A stretch of 64,000 nucleotides of DNA, from positions 1,503,548-1,567,547 of the forward strand of contig NZ_JANIAC010000001.1 of NCBI RefSeq assembly GCF_024723255.1, in the 5' to 3' direction. The DNA comes from Aestuariibaculum sp. M13. Lineage in GTDB: Bacteria; Bacteroidota; Bacteroidia; Flavobacteriales; Flavobacteriaceae. The notes beneath the pieces were generated by a model. The model made no database searches. It had not been told where the DNA came from and worked only from the letters and a program-made list of their open reading frames with translations. A program made the position numbers and the translations under genes. Shown one piece after another: positions 16,632-24,758 of the stretch (positions are counted from its first letter, which is position 1; every line of letters starts with the position of its first letter).

Positions 16632-16802
16632 TTATTGGTTCTTTTTTTTGTTGTACGCGTATATGGCATATGCAATAAGTACAAGTACAATAAAGGGAAG
16701 CATGGTGCCTATAAATACACCTATTTCGTAACCTTTGTCCGGGGCATTTTTTATTTTATCCTCAATATCTACTTGAAGTAAAAATGTCGTGAATAAACTC
16801 AT
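16632..16802 (-). CDS. Small single-helix membrane protein, 56 residues
   Basis: The frame begins MSLFTTFLLQVDIEDKIKNA, has one membrane helix (about 29-50, IGTMLPFIVLVLIAYAIYAY in part) and ends in a lysine-rich tail, NKKKNQ. Its ATG lies 24 nt downstream of the MATE stop on the same strand, so it is probably cotranscribed. It resembles small conserved Flavobacteriaceae membrane proteins in outline, but I do not know a function. Confidence 0.6.
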   Translation of the reverse strand: MSLFTTFLLQVDIEDKIKNAPDKGYEIGVFIGTMLPFIVLVLIAYAIYAYNKKKNQ

Positions 16803-16826
16803 AAAATTATTGATTGTTGAACAAAT

Positions 16827-18161
16827 TTAAGAGTTTTGAGACAGGGTCAGGAACTTTTTTCTGAAAAAGAGAATAAGCGGAAACCCTCTGGAGATAATCC
16901 AAAAGGTCATGGCTATAAAAATAGCATGAAGTTTATAGCCTAAATTGTCGAATAAGAACAGAATAGGAATAAAGACGATGAAAGTGGAAAATAAGAGGAT
17001 ATTTCTTAAATATTTCATCATACCAAGTCCTTTAAACATCCCGTCAAAAATAAAGGCTAATGCACAAAAGGGTTGCATGATGAGTACAATCCAAAAGGAA
17101 TTATAAAACAAGTTTAAAACTTCAGGATCCTTTGAGAATAAATGGCCTAATGGGTAGTAACCTATTCCTCCGATGATGCCCAGGATAATACCAACGACAA
17201 CACCATAACGAATAAGTTTATTGCTTAAAGTCATAAGATCTTTATAATTTTTACCACCATAAAGTTTTCCTGATAATATATTGCCTGCACTGGCATAACC
17301 ATCTATAAAAAACGCACCAAAGAACCATAGGTTTATGGCAATGGTATAAGCCGCGATATAAGCCGTTCCGTAACTCGTTGCAAATCTTGTGGCAAAATAA
17401 AGTGTGGCGTTAAGCGCGAGGGTTCTCACGAATAAATTAAGAATCATAATAATGAACCTTTTGATTTCATGGTTAAAAGGAAAACTTAGCTTTAAAGGAA
17501 TGTCGGTTTTCTTTAACAGGTAATACGCCGAAAATATAGCCATGATGCCTTGAGAAATAAGACTGGCGTAAGCAGCACCTTTAATATTCATAGCAGGAAT
17601 GATTCCATTAATACCAAATACCAGAACGACATCTAATACTATATTGGTTAAAGCTCCGACTATGGCAATAATCATGGGGTAATAGGTATTTTGTAAACCT
17701 CTGAAGGTGCCGAACACAGCAATAGAAAATAAGGTAAATGGAAATCCGAAGACTCTAATTTTGTAGTATTCTGCTGTATAATCTAAAATTAAGCCGGAGG
17801 CGTTATAGAGTTTGAAAATGGTGTTTGTAAAAGGAAACGTTGTTATGATTATAATGATGCTAAGCGATGTGATTATGAATATCGCCTGCGCCGGAAGGTT
17901 TTTAATTTTTTCTACCTTATTGGCACCAACATATTGAGATACGATTGAGGAAATAGCACTTCTGGTTTGGCCTAAAACCCAAATAAGCATCGAAATAAAA
18001 GTGCCCACAATCCCTACAGCAGCAAGAGATTCGGTAGCGTTGACTTCCATGTTTCCAACAATAGCTGTATCGGTTATAGAGAGAATGGGTTCAGAGATTC
18101 CGGCAATTAAAGCAGGAATGGCCAGTTTATTAATATGTTTAAAGCTTAGGTTTTGATTCAT
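16827..18161 (-). CDS. MATE family efflux transporter
   Basis: A 444-residue protein with about 12 helices. The N-terminal half reads HINKLAIPALIAGISEPIL and DTAIVGN, the usual MATE/NorM-DinF start, and QTRSAISSIVSQYVGA follows. These exporters move cationic drugs or metabolites out of the cell using sodium or proton gradients. Substrate unknown. Two tiny membrane-protein genes follow on the same strand. Confidence 0.92.
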   Translation of the reverse strand: MNQNLSFKHINKLAIPALIAGISEPILSITDTAIVGNMEVNATESLAAVGIVGTFISMLIWVLGQTRSAISSIVSQYVGANKVEKIKNLPAQAIFIITSLSIIIIITTFPFTNTIFKLYNASGLILDYTAEYYKIRVFGFPFTLFSIAVFGTFRGLQNTYYPMIIAIVGALTNIVLDVVLVFGINGIIPAMNIKGAAYASLISQGIMAIFSAYYLLKKTDIPLKLSFPFNHEIKRFIIMILNLFVRTLALNATLYFATRFATSYGTAYIAAYTIAINLWFFGAFFIDGYASAGNILSGKLYGGKNYKDLMTLSNKLIRYGVVVGIILGIIGGIGYYPLGHLFSKDPEVLNLFYNSFWIVLIMQPFCALAFIFDGMFKGLGMMKYLRNILLFSTFIVFIPILFLFDNLGYKLHAIFIAMTFWIISRGFPLILFFRKKFLTLSQNS

Positions 18162-18265
18162 AAATTTTCAGCGTAAACGAATGGCAAAGGTCGTAATTTT
18201 TAATGGTTTAGAATTTATGAATTAATAATTGGTCTTAACGGAATGTTATAATTCGGTTTAGTGTG

Positions 18266-18286
18266 ATGTAAAATGTTTTACATTTG
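18266..18286 (+). promoter_or_regulatory. Promoter and perfect 18-bp palindrome upstream of the universal stress protein gene
   Basis: TACATTTG (18279-18286, followed by C) is an exact -7 box. Overlapping it is ATGTAAAA-TG-TTTTACAT (18266-18283), a perfect 8-2-8 palindrome. A dimeric regulator bound there would cover the -7 region and so most likely repress. The ATG is 51 nt downstream of the box. Confidence 0.6.
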
Positions 18287-18336
18287 CGCTCGTTTTTCAA
18301 TAATTATATTAAATTTAAACTTCAAAAATCATCAAT

Positions 18337-19131
18337 ATGAAAAATATTCTGGTTCCTGTTGGATCGTCATCAAATGCCTTAAGTAATTTGCAGTATGCTG
18401 TAGATTTTGCTCAGACTTTTGGCGCGAAGCTATACGTGGTGCAAGTGTATAATGTGTACACAAAAGCAGGAACAATGCTAAAAGTTGATGATATTATTGA
18501 ACGTGAAAGTAAAGCCTATTTAACAGATTTGGTATCTCAAATAGATACTAAAAATGTTGAAATAGTTATTAAGACATTTAAAGGGAAATTAATTGATACT
18601 CTGGAGTTGGCTTGTAAAGTTGGTGATATCGATTTAATTTTAATAGAACCTCGTACAACGTCAATAAGTGATGAAGTATATTTAGGAAAAACATCGGGTA
18701 AAATTATAAAGCATACGCAAATACCTGCTTTAATTGTTCCTGAAGGTTATAAGTTTAAGCCGGTGTCTAATATTTTATTTGCGGTGAAGTCGGCTATTAT
18801 TAAAAAGGATGATGTATTAAATCCGCTGAAATCGGTTAAGGAACAATTTAAATCGGTAGTAAATTTATTATTGGTGAAAACACCGTTTTATGGTGAAGGC
18901 GATTTTGTTTTAAACGACGATTTAAAAGCCTTGGTAGATTCTACTTCAAAAACGGTAAATGCAACAACTTATCAAGGTGTGTTGGAACATTTTCAAGCCA
19001 ATCAGCCAGATATGCTTTGCGTTGTAAGACGTAAACGCGGATTTTTTGTGAAAGCCTGGGAAAAAAATATAATTTTGAAAAAGGAATTTTATAGCTCAAT
19101 ACCGGTATTGGTATTAAGTGGCCTAAAATAA
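18337..19131 (+). CDS. Universal stress protein, tandem UspA-domain
   Basis: A 264-residue protein with two UspA-like domains. The first (1-135) has the typical start ILVPVGSSSNALSNLQYAVDFA and ends TQIPALIVPEGY; the second (about 140-264) is more divergent and ends IPVLVLSGLK. The G-x2-G-x9-G ATP loop is not clearly kept (GKTSGKIIKHTQIPALIVP in domain 1). It is cytoplasmic. The palindromic promoter suggests tight control. A tRNA gene follows within 5 nt. Confidence 0.88.
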   Translation: MKNILVPVGSSSNALSNLQYAVDFAQTFGAKLYVVQVYNVYTKAGTMLKVDDIIERESKAYLTDLVSQIDTKNVEIVIKTFKGKLIDTLELACKVGDIDLILIEPRTTSISDEVYLGKTSGKIIKHTQIPALIVPEGYKFKPVSNILFAVKSAIIKKDDVLNPLKSVKEQFKSVVNLLLVKTPFYGEGDFVLNDDLKALVDSTSKTVNATTYQGVLEHFQANQPDMLCVVRRKRGFFVKAWEKNIILKKEFYSSIPVLVLSGLK

Positions 19132-19135
19132 ATGA

Positions 19136-19209
19136 GGGGGATTAGCTCAGTTGGCTAGAGCGTTTGGCTGGCAGCCAAAAGGTCACCGGTTCGAGCCCGG
19201 TATTCTCCA
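19136..19209 (+). tRNA. tRNA-Ala (anticodon GGC)
   Basis: The 74-nt cloverleaf folds fully. The acceptor GGGGGAT pairs with ATTCTCC and includes a G3-U70 pair, the alanine identity element. The anticodon stem is TTTGG/CCAAA with loop CTGGCAG giving anticodon GGC, and the T stem is ACCGG/CCGGT. The discriminator is A. CCA is not encoded. Confidence 0.97.
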
Positions 19210-19210
19210 C

Positions 19211-19242
19211 AAAACTCCAAGGTTATGCCTTGGAGTTTTTTT
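19211..19242 (+). terminator. Intrinsic terminator after tRNA-Ala
   Basis: AAAACTCCAAGG and CCTTGGAGTTTT form a 12-bp stem with loop TTATG, followed by a T run. It should end the usp-tRNA transcript. Confidence 0.9.
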
Positions 19243-19283
19243 ATGCCTAAAGTTTAAATTAGAATTACACTCAGCATTTTAAT

Positions 19284-19291
19284 TATATTTG
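19284..19291 (+). promoter_or_regulatory. Candidate -7 element upstream of the ECF sigma gene
   Basis: TATATTTG is an exact match to TAnnTTTG, 108 nt before the sigma ATG. It would give a leader of about 100 nt containing the hairpin at 19300-19342. Confidence 0.4.
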
Positions 19292-19299
19292 AAAGTCTT

Positions 19300-19342
19300 T
19301 TTAACACACTTTCTTTTTTTGAAAAGAAGTAAACGTGTTAAA
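19300..19342 (+). other. Inverted repeat in the leader of the ECF sigma gene
   Basis: TTTAACAC (19300-19307) and GTGTTAAA (19335-19342) are perfect complements. Between them a CTTTC...GAAAAG-type inner pairing is possible. It starts about where transcription from the box at 19284-19291 would begin. It could be a leader hairpin or an operator; the AACAC/GTGTT half-sites resemble those before the first GH51 gene. Confidence 0.35.
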
Positions 19343-19399
19343 GAAAACTTGTCTAACTTTAATAAAGTAATTTAATTTCCAGATTAATAGTTGTAGTAA

Positions 19400-19933
19400 A
19401 TGCATAGCATTAGCTTGAAGGAATTTAAGGCGTATTTTGATGATCAGTACATGTCTTTGTGTTTGTTTGCCCATAAGTATATTGGCGATTTAGAACTTTC
19501 AAAAGATATTGTACAGGATGTCTTTGTGAAAATATGGGAAGATAAAATTACCTTTAAAAGTGAAAATAGCATTAAAACATATTTATACACTTCTGTAAAA
19601 AATAAATGCCTGGATTATCTTAAAAGTAAAACCTACAAGTCTACAAATAAACTAAGTGATGCTGATATTCAAAAATTAGAAACCGAACCTTTTTTTATGA
19701 GGGAAGTTGCTGTGCAGGAAACCTCTAAAATTATACATCAGGCTATTGCCACTTTACCAAAAAAGTGCGCCGAAATATTACTATTAAGTATTCAGGATTA
19801 TAGTAATCAGGATATTGCTAACGAACTGAATATTTCGGTGAATACAGTTAAGGCACAAAAGAAAATAGCTTATAAAAAGTTGAAACCTATTCTTAAAGAG
19901 TACTTTCTTTTTATCTCTTTTGCTTTAGAATAA
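19400..19933 (+). CDS. ECF RNA polymerase sigma factor (Bacteroidota PUL type)
   Basis: A 177-residue sigma-70 family protein. Region 2 includes ISKD-like DLELSKDIVQDVFVKIWED (about 31-50), and region 4 is a helix-turn-helix at about 135-160 (YSNQDIANELNISVNTVKAQ). This is the sigma factor freed when the FecR-type anti-sigma is signalled by the STN domain of the cognate SusC. It is the first gene of the arabinan locus, and the fecR gene follows 180 nt later. Confidence 0.93.
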   Translation: MHSISLKEFKAYFDDQYMSLCLFAHKYIGDLELSKDIVQDVFVKIWEDKITFKSENSIKTYLYTSVKNKCLDYLKSKTYKSTNKLSDADIQKLETEPFFMREVAVQETSKIIHQAIATLPKKCAEILLLSIQDYSNQDIANELNISVNTVKAQKKIAYKKLKPILKEYFLFISFALE

Positions 19934-20113
19934 TATTTTATTACTACCGTAATTATTTGATGCTTTTTATTGTAAATCAATAATTTATAATGATTTGCCA
20001 AGGGCGTTTTTTTTAATTTCTAAAAAAAAGTAAAATTTTTTTAACCCTCCCAAGAAACTTTATCGTCTTATAGTTAAATAAGCATATAATTAGGTTAAAA
20101 AAGCATATTTTAA

Positions 20114-21268
20114 ATGTCTGTTTTCAATAAAATATTTAAACTATCAAACAAGACTGCAAAGTCTTTATTAAACAATAGGACTCCAAAAAAGTTGCTTAAA
20201 ACAGAGCTTTTCTCTGAAGAGGATCGAGCTTATATTCTAAACGAATTAACGAATAAGGAAGCCATTGAGAATAGAGAGGTATTATCAAGTAAAATTGATA
20301 AAGAAGCGGATTGGCAACTGGTTAAAAAGAAAATATCAAAACCAGTTAAAAGAATGAATTGGTATTATGCGGCGGCGGCTGTTTTAGTAACATTCTTAGC
20401 CATAGGGTTCTTAATCAAACAAAATTATACTCCAGATGAAACTCCTCAAATTATTGTAAATAATATTGAAATAGGTTCCGATAAGGCAACATTAACTCTG
20501 GAAGATGGTACGCATGTAGAATTAGGAGAAGGGACTTCGTTCGAGGGAGAGAATGCCAATAGTGATGGTGAAAATTTAGTTTACAAAAGGCCAGATTCGA
20601 AAAAGGGACAACTCGCTTATAATTATTTAACCATTCCACGCGGAGGACAGTTTTATGTTGAACTTTCAGATGGTACTAAAGTGTGGTTAAATTCAGAATC
20701 ACAATTAAAATACCCGGTAAGTTTTGTAGAGGGTGATACACGTAAGGTGGAATTAATCTATGGTGAAGCTTATTTTGATGTGTCTCCAAGTACCGAAAAT
20801 AAAGGTTCTAAGTTTAAAGTTTATAACAATGAACAGGAGATTAAGGTTTTAGGAACAGAATTCAATGTAAAAGCATATAAGGAAGAATTTAATATATACA
20901 CGACTTTGGTTGAAGGTAAAGTAGAGGTTGGTTTTAATGACAAAAAAGAGTTTTTAAAACCAAGTCAGCAGGCCAACCTCGATTTACAAACCAATACATT
21001 TAAAGTGTATGAAGTGGATGTGTATAATGAAATTTCATGGAGAGAAGGTATCTTCAGCTTTGAAAATAAAAACCTAAAAGAAATTATGACGGTACTATCC
21101 AGATGGTATGATACCGATGTAATTTTCGAAAATAAAGTTCTTGAAAAGGAAGAATTTATTGGGGTTTTAGGTAAGAATCAGGATATCCTTGAGATTCTTA
21201 AAACCATTCAAAATTTCGGAATCATTTCCGATTACCAAATAAACGATAAGACCATCATTTTAAAATAA
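20114..21268 (+). CDS. FecR family anti-sigma factor
   Basis: A 384-residue inner-membrane protein. An N-terminal cytoplasmic part (1-80) would hold the sigma factor, one helix (about 83-104) crosses the membrane, and the periplasmic FecR domain (about 170-270, with LTIPRGGQFYVELSDGTKVWLN in part) is followed by a DUF4974 domain (about 305-384). It should relay SusC occupancy to the ECF sigma factor. The 180-nt gap upstream holds only AT-rich sequence without a clear gene. Confidence 0.93.
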   Translation: MSVFNKIFKLSNKTAKSLLNNRTPKKLLKTELFSEEDRAYILNELTNKEAIENREVLSSKIDKEADWQLVKKKISKPVKRMNWYYAAAAVLVTFLAIGFLIKQNYTPDETPQIIVNNIEIGSDKATLTLEDGTHVELGEGTSFEGENANSDGENLVYKRPDSKKGQLAYNYLTIPRGGQFYVELSDGTKVWLNSESQLKYPVSFVEGDTRKVELIYGEAYFDVSPSTENKGSKFKVYNNEQEIKVLGTEFNVKAYKEEFNIYTTLVEGKVEVGFNDKKEFLKPSQQANLDLQTNTFKVYEVDVYNEISWREGIFSFENKNLKEIMTVLSRWYDTDVIFENKVLEKEEFIGVLGKNQDILEILKTIQNFGIISDYQINDKTIILK

Positions 21269-21273
21269 AAAAA

Positions 21274-21317
21274 GAGAGCGAAGTTTTGACATTTGGCGGT
21301 ATCGAACTTCGTCTCTC
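21274..21317 (+). other. Stem-loop between fecR and susC
   Basis: GAGAGCGAAGTT (21274-21285) and AACTTCGTCTCTC (21305-21317) pair along 12 bp with one bulge around a 19-nt loop. A T run does not follow, so it is not a standard terminator. It may be a processing or stabilising element that sets susC mRNA level apart from fecR. Confidence 0.5.
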
Positions 21318-21367
21318 CTAAACTAAATTAATTAAAACTAATGTTTAACTAATCCAACAACTAAATT

Positions 21368-24300
21368 ATGAAAATTAAATTAATTACGGACCGTTCGCGT
21401 ACGCGAAAACGGCTGCTATTGTTTATTATGAGAGCATTTATCTTCTTATTATGTACCACTGTTTTCAGTTTGAATTCAGTTAACGTTTTTGCTCAAGAAG
21501 AAGTATTTATCAGCAAGGATGAAGTAGTAAGTGTAGACAAGGTGTTCAAAATAATTAAGGAACAAACCGATTATCATTTTATTTACCCGAAAGATTTATT
21601 TAAAAACACGCCAAAAGTTCATTTAAAAAAGGGACTGGTTAAAATACAGGATTTGCTTAACGAAAGTTTAGATGCCAATAATTTAAACTTTGAAGTGTCT
21701 AAGAATAACACCATTGTTATAAAGAAAAGAGCAGAGCTAATTTTAGATGACGTTCAGGGCATTCAAATTTCAGGTTCTGTAGTAGATGGTTCAGGGCTAC
21801 CGTTGCCGGGAGCAAATATTATTGTTAAGGGAACAAATACAGGGACCCAAACCGATTTTGACGGGAAGTTTACTTTAACCGTTTCCAATGCTGATGCTGT
21901 GCTTATAGTATCGTATGTTGGGTATACAACCAGAGATGTATCCTTAGAAGGAAAAAGATCTTTAACTATCATGTTAAGAGAAAATGCAGCAGCATTAGAT
22001 GAGGTTGTTGTTGTTGGTTATGGGACACAGAAAAAGTCAGATTTAACTGGATCTGTAAGTGTTGTAGATGTAGATGAAGCTAAAAAGACAGTAACATATG
22101 ATGCCGCGAAAATGTTACAAGGTCAGGTTGCTGGAGTAACAGTGCAATCTTCTGGAGAGCCAGGTGGATTTGTCAATATAAAAATTAGAGGGGTTAATTC
22201 ATTTAGTAATAACAATCCGCTATTTGTTATTGATGGAATGATTGTAGACAGTCCATTCGATTTTGCTCCTGGAGATATCGAGTCTATGCAGGTATTAAAA
22301 GATGCATCGGCTGCTGCTATTTATGGTGTTCGTGGTGCTAACGGAGTTGTGATTATCACAACCAAAAAAGGAAAAGCAGGACAATTTAATATTAATCTTA
22401 AATCGTTATTTGGTATTCAAAATGTAGCAAACACATGGTCGGTAACCGATAGGGAAGGTTATCAGAATATTACAAGTGCTGCCGAGGTGAATGCAGGATT
22501 AAGCATTGCGCCGGGTAACGACCCAAACAATGCCGCTTATATTAGTGATGTTAATACCGATTGGCAGGATGCGGCTTTTAAAACCGGATACATAGAAAAC
22601 CATTCGGTAAGTTTCAATGGTGGAGCCGAAAGTTTAGGGTATAATTTAAATCTTGATTACTTTAAAAACAGCAGTTATGTTGATTCTCCACAGGACTACG
22701 AAAGAATATCAACCAATCTGAATTTGAATGGTCAAAAAGGAAAATTCAAGTATGGAGCTAAGTTAGGGTATACCGATTCAGGTAAAGAAAACTTTAATGA
22801 ATATTTGGCAGGACAGTCGGCAATTTCAGATATCGTAGGAGCCATTCCAACCATGCCGGTGTATGATGAAAATCGATTAGGGGGTTACGGCGGTACCGAT
22901 AATTTAACCCAACGTGCGATCTCCATGAATGCTATTGGGTATAATAACTTAATAGATAATACGGCCAGAAGAAATCGTTTTATTGGCGATGTTTGGGCTG
23001 AAGTAGAGATTGTAAAAGGCTTAAAATATAAATTAGATGCCAGTTTTGATCGACTAGACTGGAAAAACAGAACGTTTATTCCACCAAGCGATTTAGGTTG
23101 GTATTATATTACTACAAACGATGAAGCATCTTTAGATGTGTCTACAGGAAATCAAACCAGAACATTTTTAAATAACTTGTTAACCTATAATGTCGAGTTA
23201 GGAAAGCATAATATTACGGTTTTAGGTGGGTTAATTCAGGAACGCAATGAATATTATAACCATTGGTCCAGAGGAGTTGGCTACGAACCAGGAACGATTA
23301 GTCATTTGGAGTATGCCGATGCAACAAGTACCGGAGAATATGAAAGTACCATTACTGGAATTTCATATTTAAGCAGATTAAATTATTCGTACGACGATCG
23401 TTATTTAATTACTGCAAACTTCAGACAGGATAGAACTTCATTATTTAGTGAGACAAACAATAAAGGTAATTTCTATTCATTTTCAGGAGCTTGGAAACTT
23501 AGTAACGAGCATTTTATAACCTTACCAGATTGGTTAAGCACTGTAAAATTAAGAGGTGGTTACGGTGAGTTAGGAAACAATACTATTCCTCCATATTTCT
23601 TTGCAACTACTACTAACCAATTTGCGAGTTACAACTTTAATAACGAATTAGCACCGGGAACAACTGTTGTAAGTTCGTTAGATCCGGATGTGCACTGGGA
23701 GATTACAAAAACTACCAATGCAGCTGTTGAATTAGGGTTTTTTAAAAACGCATTGCAGGTTACTGGAGAGTATTACGTGAAAAAATCTACCGATTTATTA
23801 ATTGGAGTTCCATTACCATATTCAACTGGGGCATTTCCAGCGAGTATCACCACAAATGCTGGAGCTGTAGAGAATAAAGGATTCGAATTTACAGCCTCAT
23901 ACAGTAACAATGCTCGTGAATTTCAGTATAACATTTCGGCCAATTTAGGAACCCTGAAAAATGAAGTGTTACAAATAGGTCTTGATGGAAACCCAATATA
24001 TGGGGCTGCTTCAAAAACCGAAGTCGGACGATCTATAGGAGAAATTTTTGCTTATGAGACTGATGGAATTTTTCAATCTGCCGAGGAGGTAGCAAGCTCA
24101 CCAACACAAATTGGTGCTGCGGCCGGTGATATTAAATTTAAAGATCAATTAACCGTTGATACCGATGGCGATGGTATACCTGACGCAGCCGATGGCATTA
24201 TTAACGATCAGGATAGAACCTATCAGGGTGTTACCATTCCAAAATACAGCTACGGATTAAACTTTAGCTGTAATTATAAAAATTTCGATTTATCATTCTT

Positions 24301-24727
24301 CTTCCAGGGAGCGGGAGGACATAAAGCTTTCAACGGGCTATATCGTAATTTAATGATTGGGCAATATACCAATCATCATACTGATATGTTGAATTACTGG
24401 ACACCAACCAATACAGATACTAATGTACCTCGCCCAATAATTGGTGATCCGAATGCAAATCTTAGAGATTCTAACCGCTTTGTTGAAAATGCCGATTATT
24501 TGAAACTTCAGAATATAGAATTAGGGTATAAAATCCCGGTTGGAGCGAATGGTGTTTTACAGGAAGCGAAAGTATATATTAATGCTCAAAACGTATTTAC
24601 TATTAGTAATTATTGTGGTTACGATCCCGATTTTAATAGTAATGATGGCTTATTCTCCAGAGGTTATGATGGAGGGTCTTTTCCGAACCCAAGAACGATT
24701 TCTTTAGGTGTTCAAGTAGGTTTTTAA
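21368..24727 (+). CDS. SusC-like TonB-dependent transporter with STN signalling domain
   Basis: A 1119-residue outer-membrane protein. After a signal peptide (to about VNVFAQ, residue 43) come an STN domain (about 50-122), a CarboxypepD_reg-like domain (about 131-205, with PLPGANIIVKGTNTGT), the TonB box/plug (LDEVVVVGYGTQKKSDLTGS) and a 22-strand barrel ending in ISLGVQVGF. The STN domain is what talks to FecR-type anti-sigmas, and the gene sits right behind that pair. It should import oligosaccharides with the SusD partner; the surrounding glycosidases point to arabino-oligosaccharides. Confidence 0.95.
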   Translation: MKIKLITDRSRTRKRLLLFIMRAFIFLLCTTVFSLNSVNVFAQEEVFISKDEVVSVDKVFKIIKEQTDYHFIYPKDLFKNTPKVHLKKGLVKIQDLLNESLDANNLNFEVSKNNTIVIKKRAELILDDVQGIQISGSVVDGSGLPLPGANIIVKGTNTGTQTDFDGKFTLTVSNADAVLIVSYVGYTTRDVSLEGKRSLTIMLRENAAALDEVVVVGYGTQKKSDLTGSVSVVDVDEAKKTVTYDAAKMLQGQVAGVTVQSSGEPGGFVNIKIRGVNSFSNNNPLFVIDGMIVDSPFDFAPGDIESMQVLKDASAAAIYGVRGANGVVIITTKKGKAGQFNINLKSLFGIQNVANTWSVTDREGYQNITSAAEVNAGLSIAPGNDPNNAAYISDVNTDWQDAAFKTGYIENHSVSFNGGAESLGYNLNLDYFKNSSYVDSPQDYERISTNLNLNGQKGKFKYGAKLGYTDSGKENFNEYLAGQSAISDIVGAIPTMPVYDENRLGGYGGTDNLTQRAISMNAIGYNNLIDNTARRNRFIGDVWAEVEIVKGLKYKLDASFDRLDWKNRTFIPPSDLGWYYITTNDEASLDVSTGNQTRTFLNNLLTYNVELGKHNITVLGGLIQERNEYYNHWSRGVGYEPGTISHLEYADATSTGEYESTITGISYLSRLNYSYDDRYLITANFRQDRTSLFSETNNKGNFYSFSGAWKLSNEHFITLPDWLSTVKLRGGYGELGNNTIPPYFFATTTNQFASYNFNNELAPGTTVVSSLDPDVHWEITKTTNAAVELGFFKNALQVTGEYYVKKSTDLLIGVPLPYSTGAFPASITTNAGAVENKGFEFTASYSNNAREFQYNISANLGTLKNEVLQIGLDGNPIYGAASKTEVGRSIGEIFAYETDGIFQSAEEVASSPTQIGAAAGDIKFKDQLTVDTDGDGIPDAADGIINDQDRTYQGVTIPKYSYGLNFSCNYKNFDLSFFFQGAGGHKAFNGLYRNLMIGQYTNHHTDMLNYWTPTNTDTNVPRPIIGDPNANLRDSNRFVENADYLKLQNIELGYKIPVGANGVLQEAKVYINAQNVFTISNYCGYDPDFNSNDGLFSRGYDGGSFPNPRTISLGVQVGF

Positions 24728-24758
24728 GGAGTAATTAATAATTAAAAAAGAAATTAAA

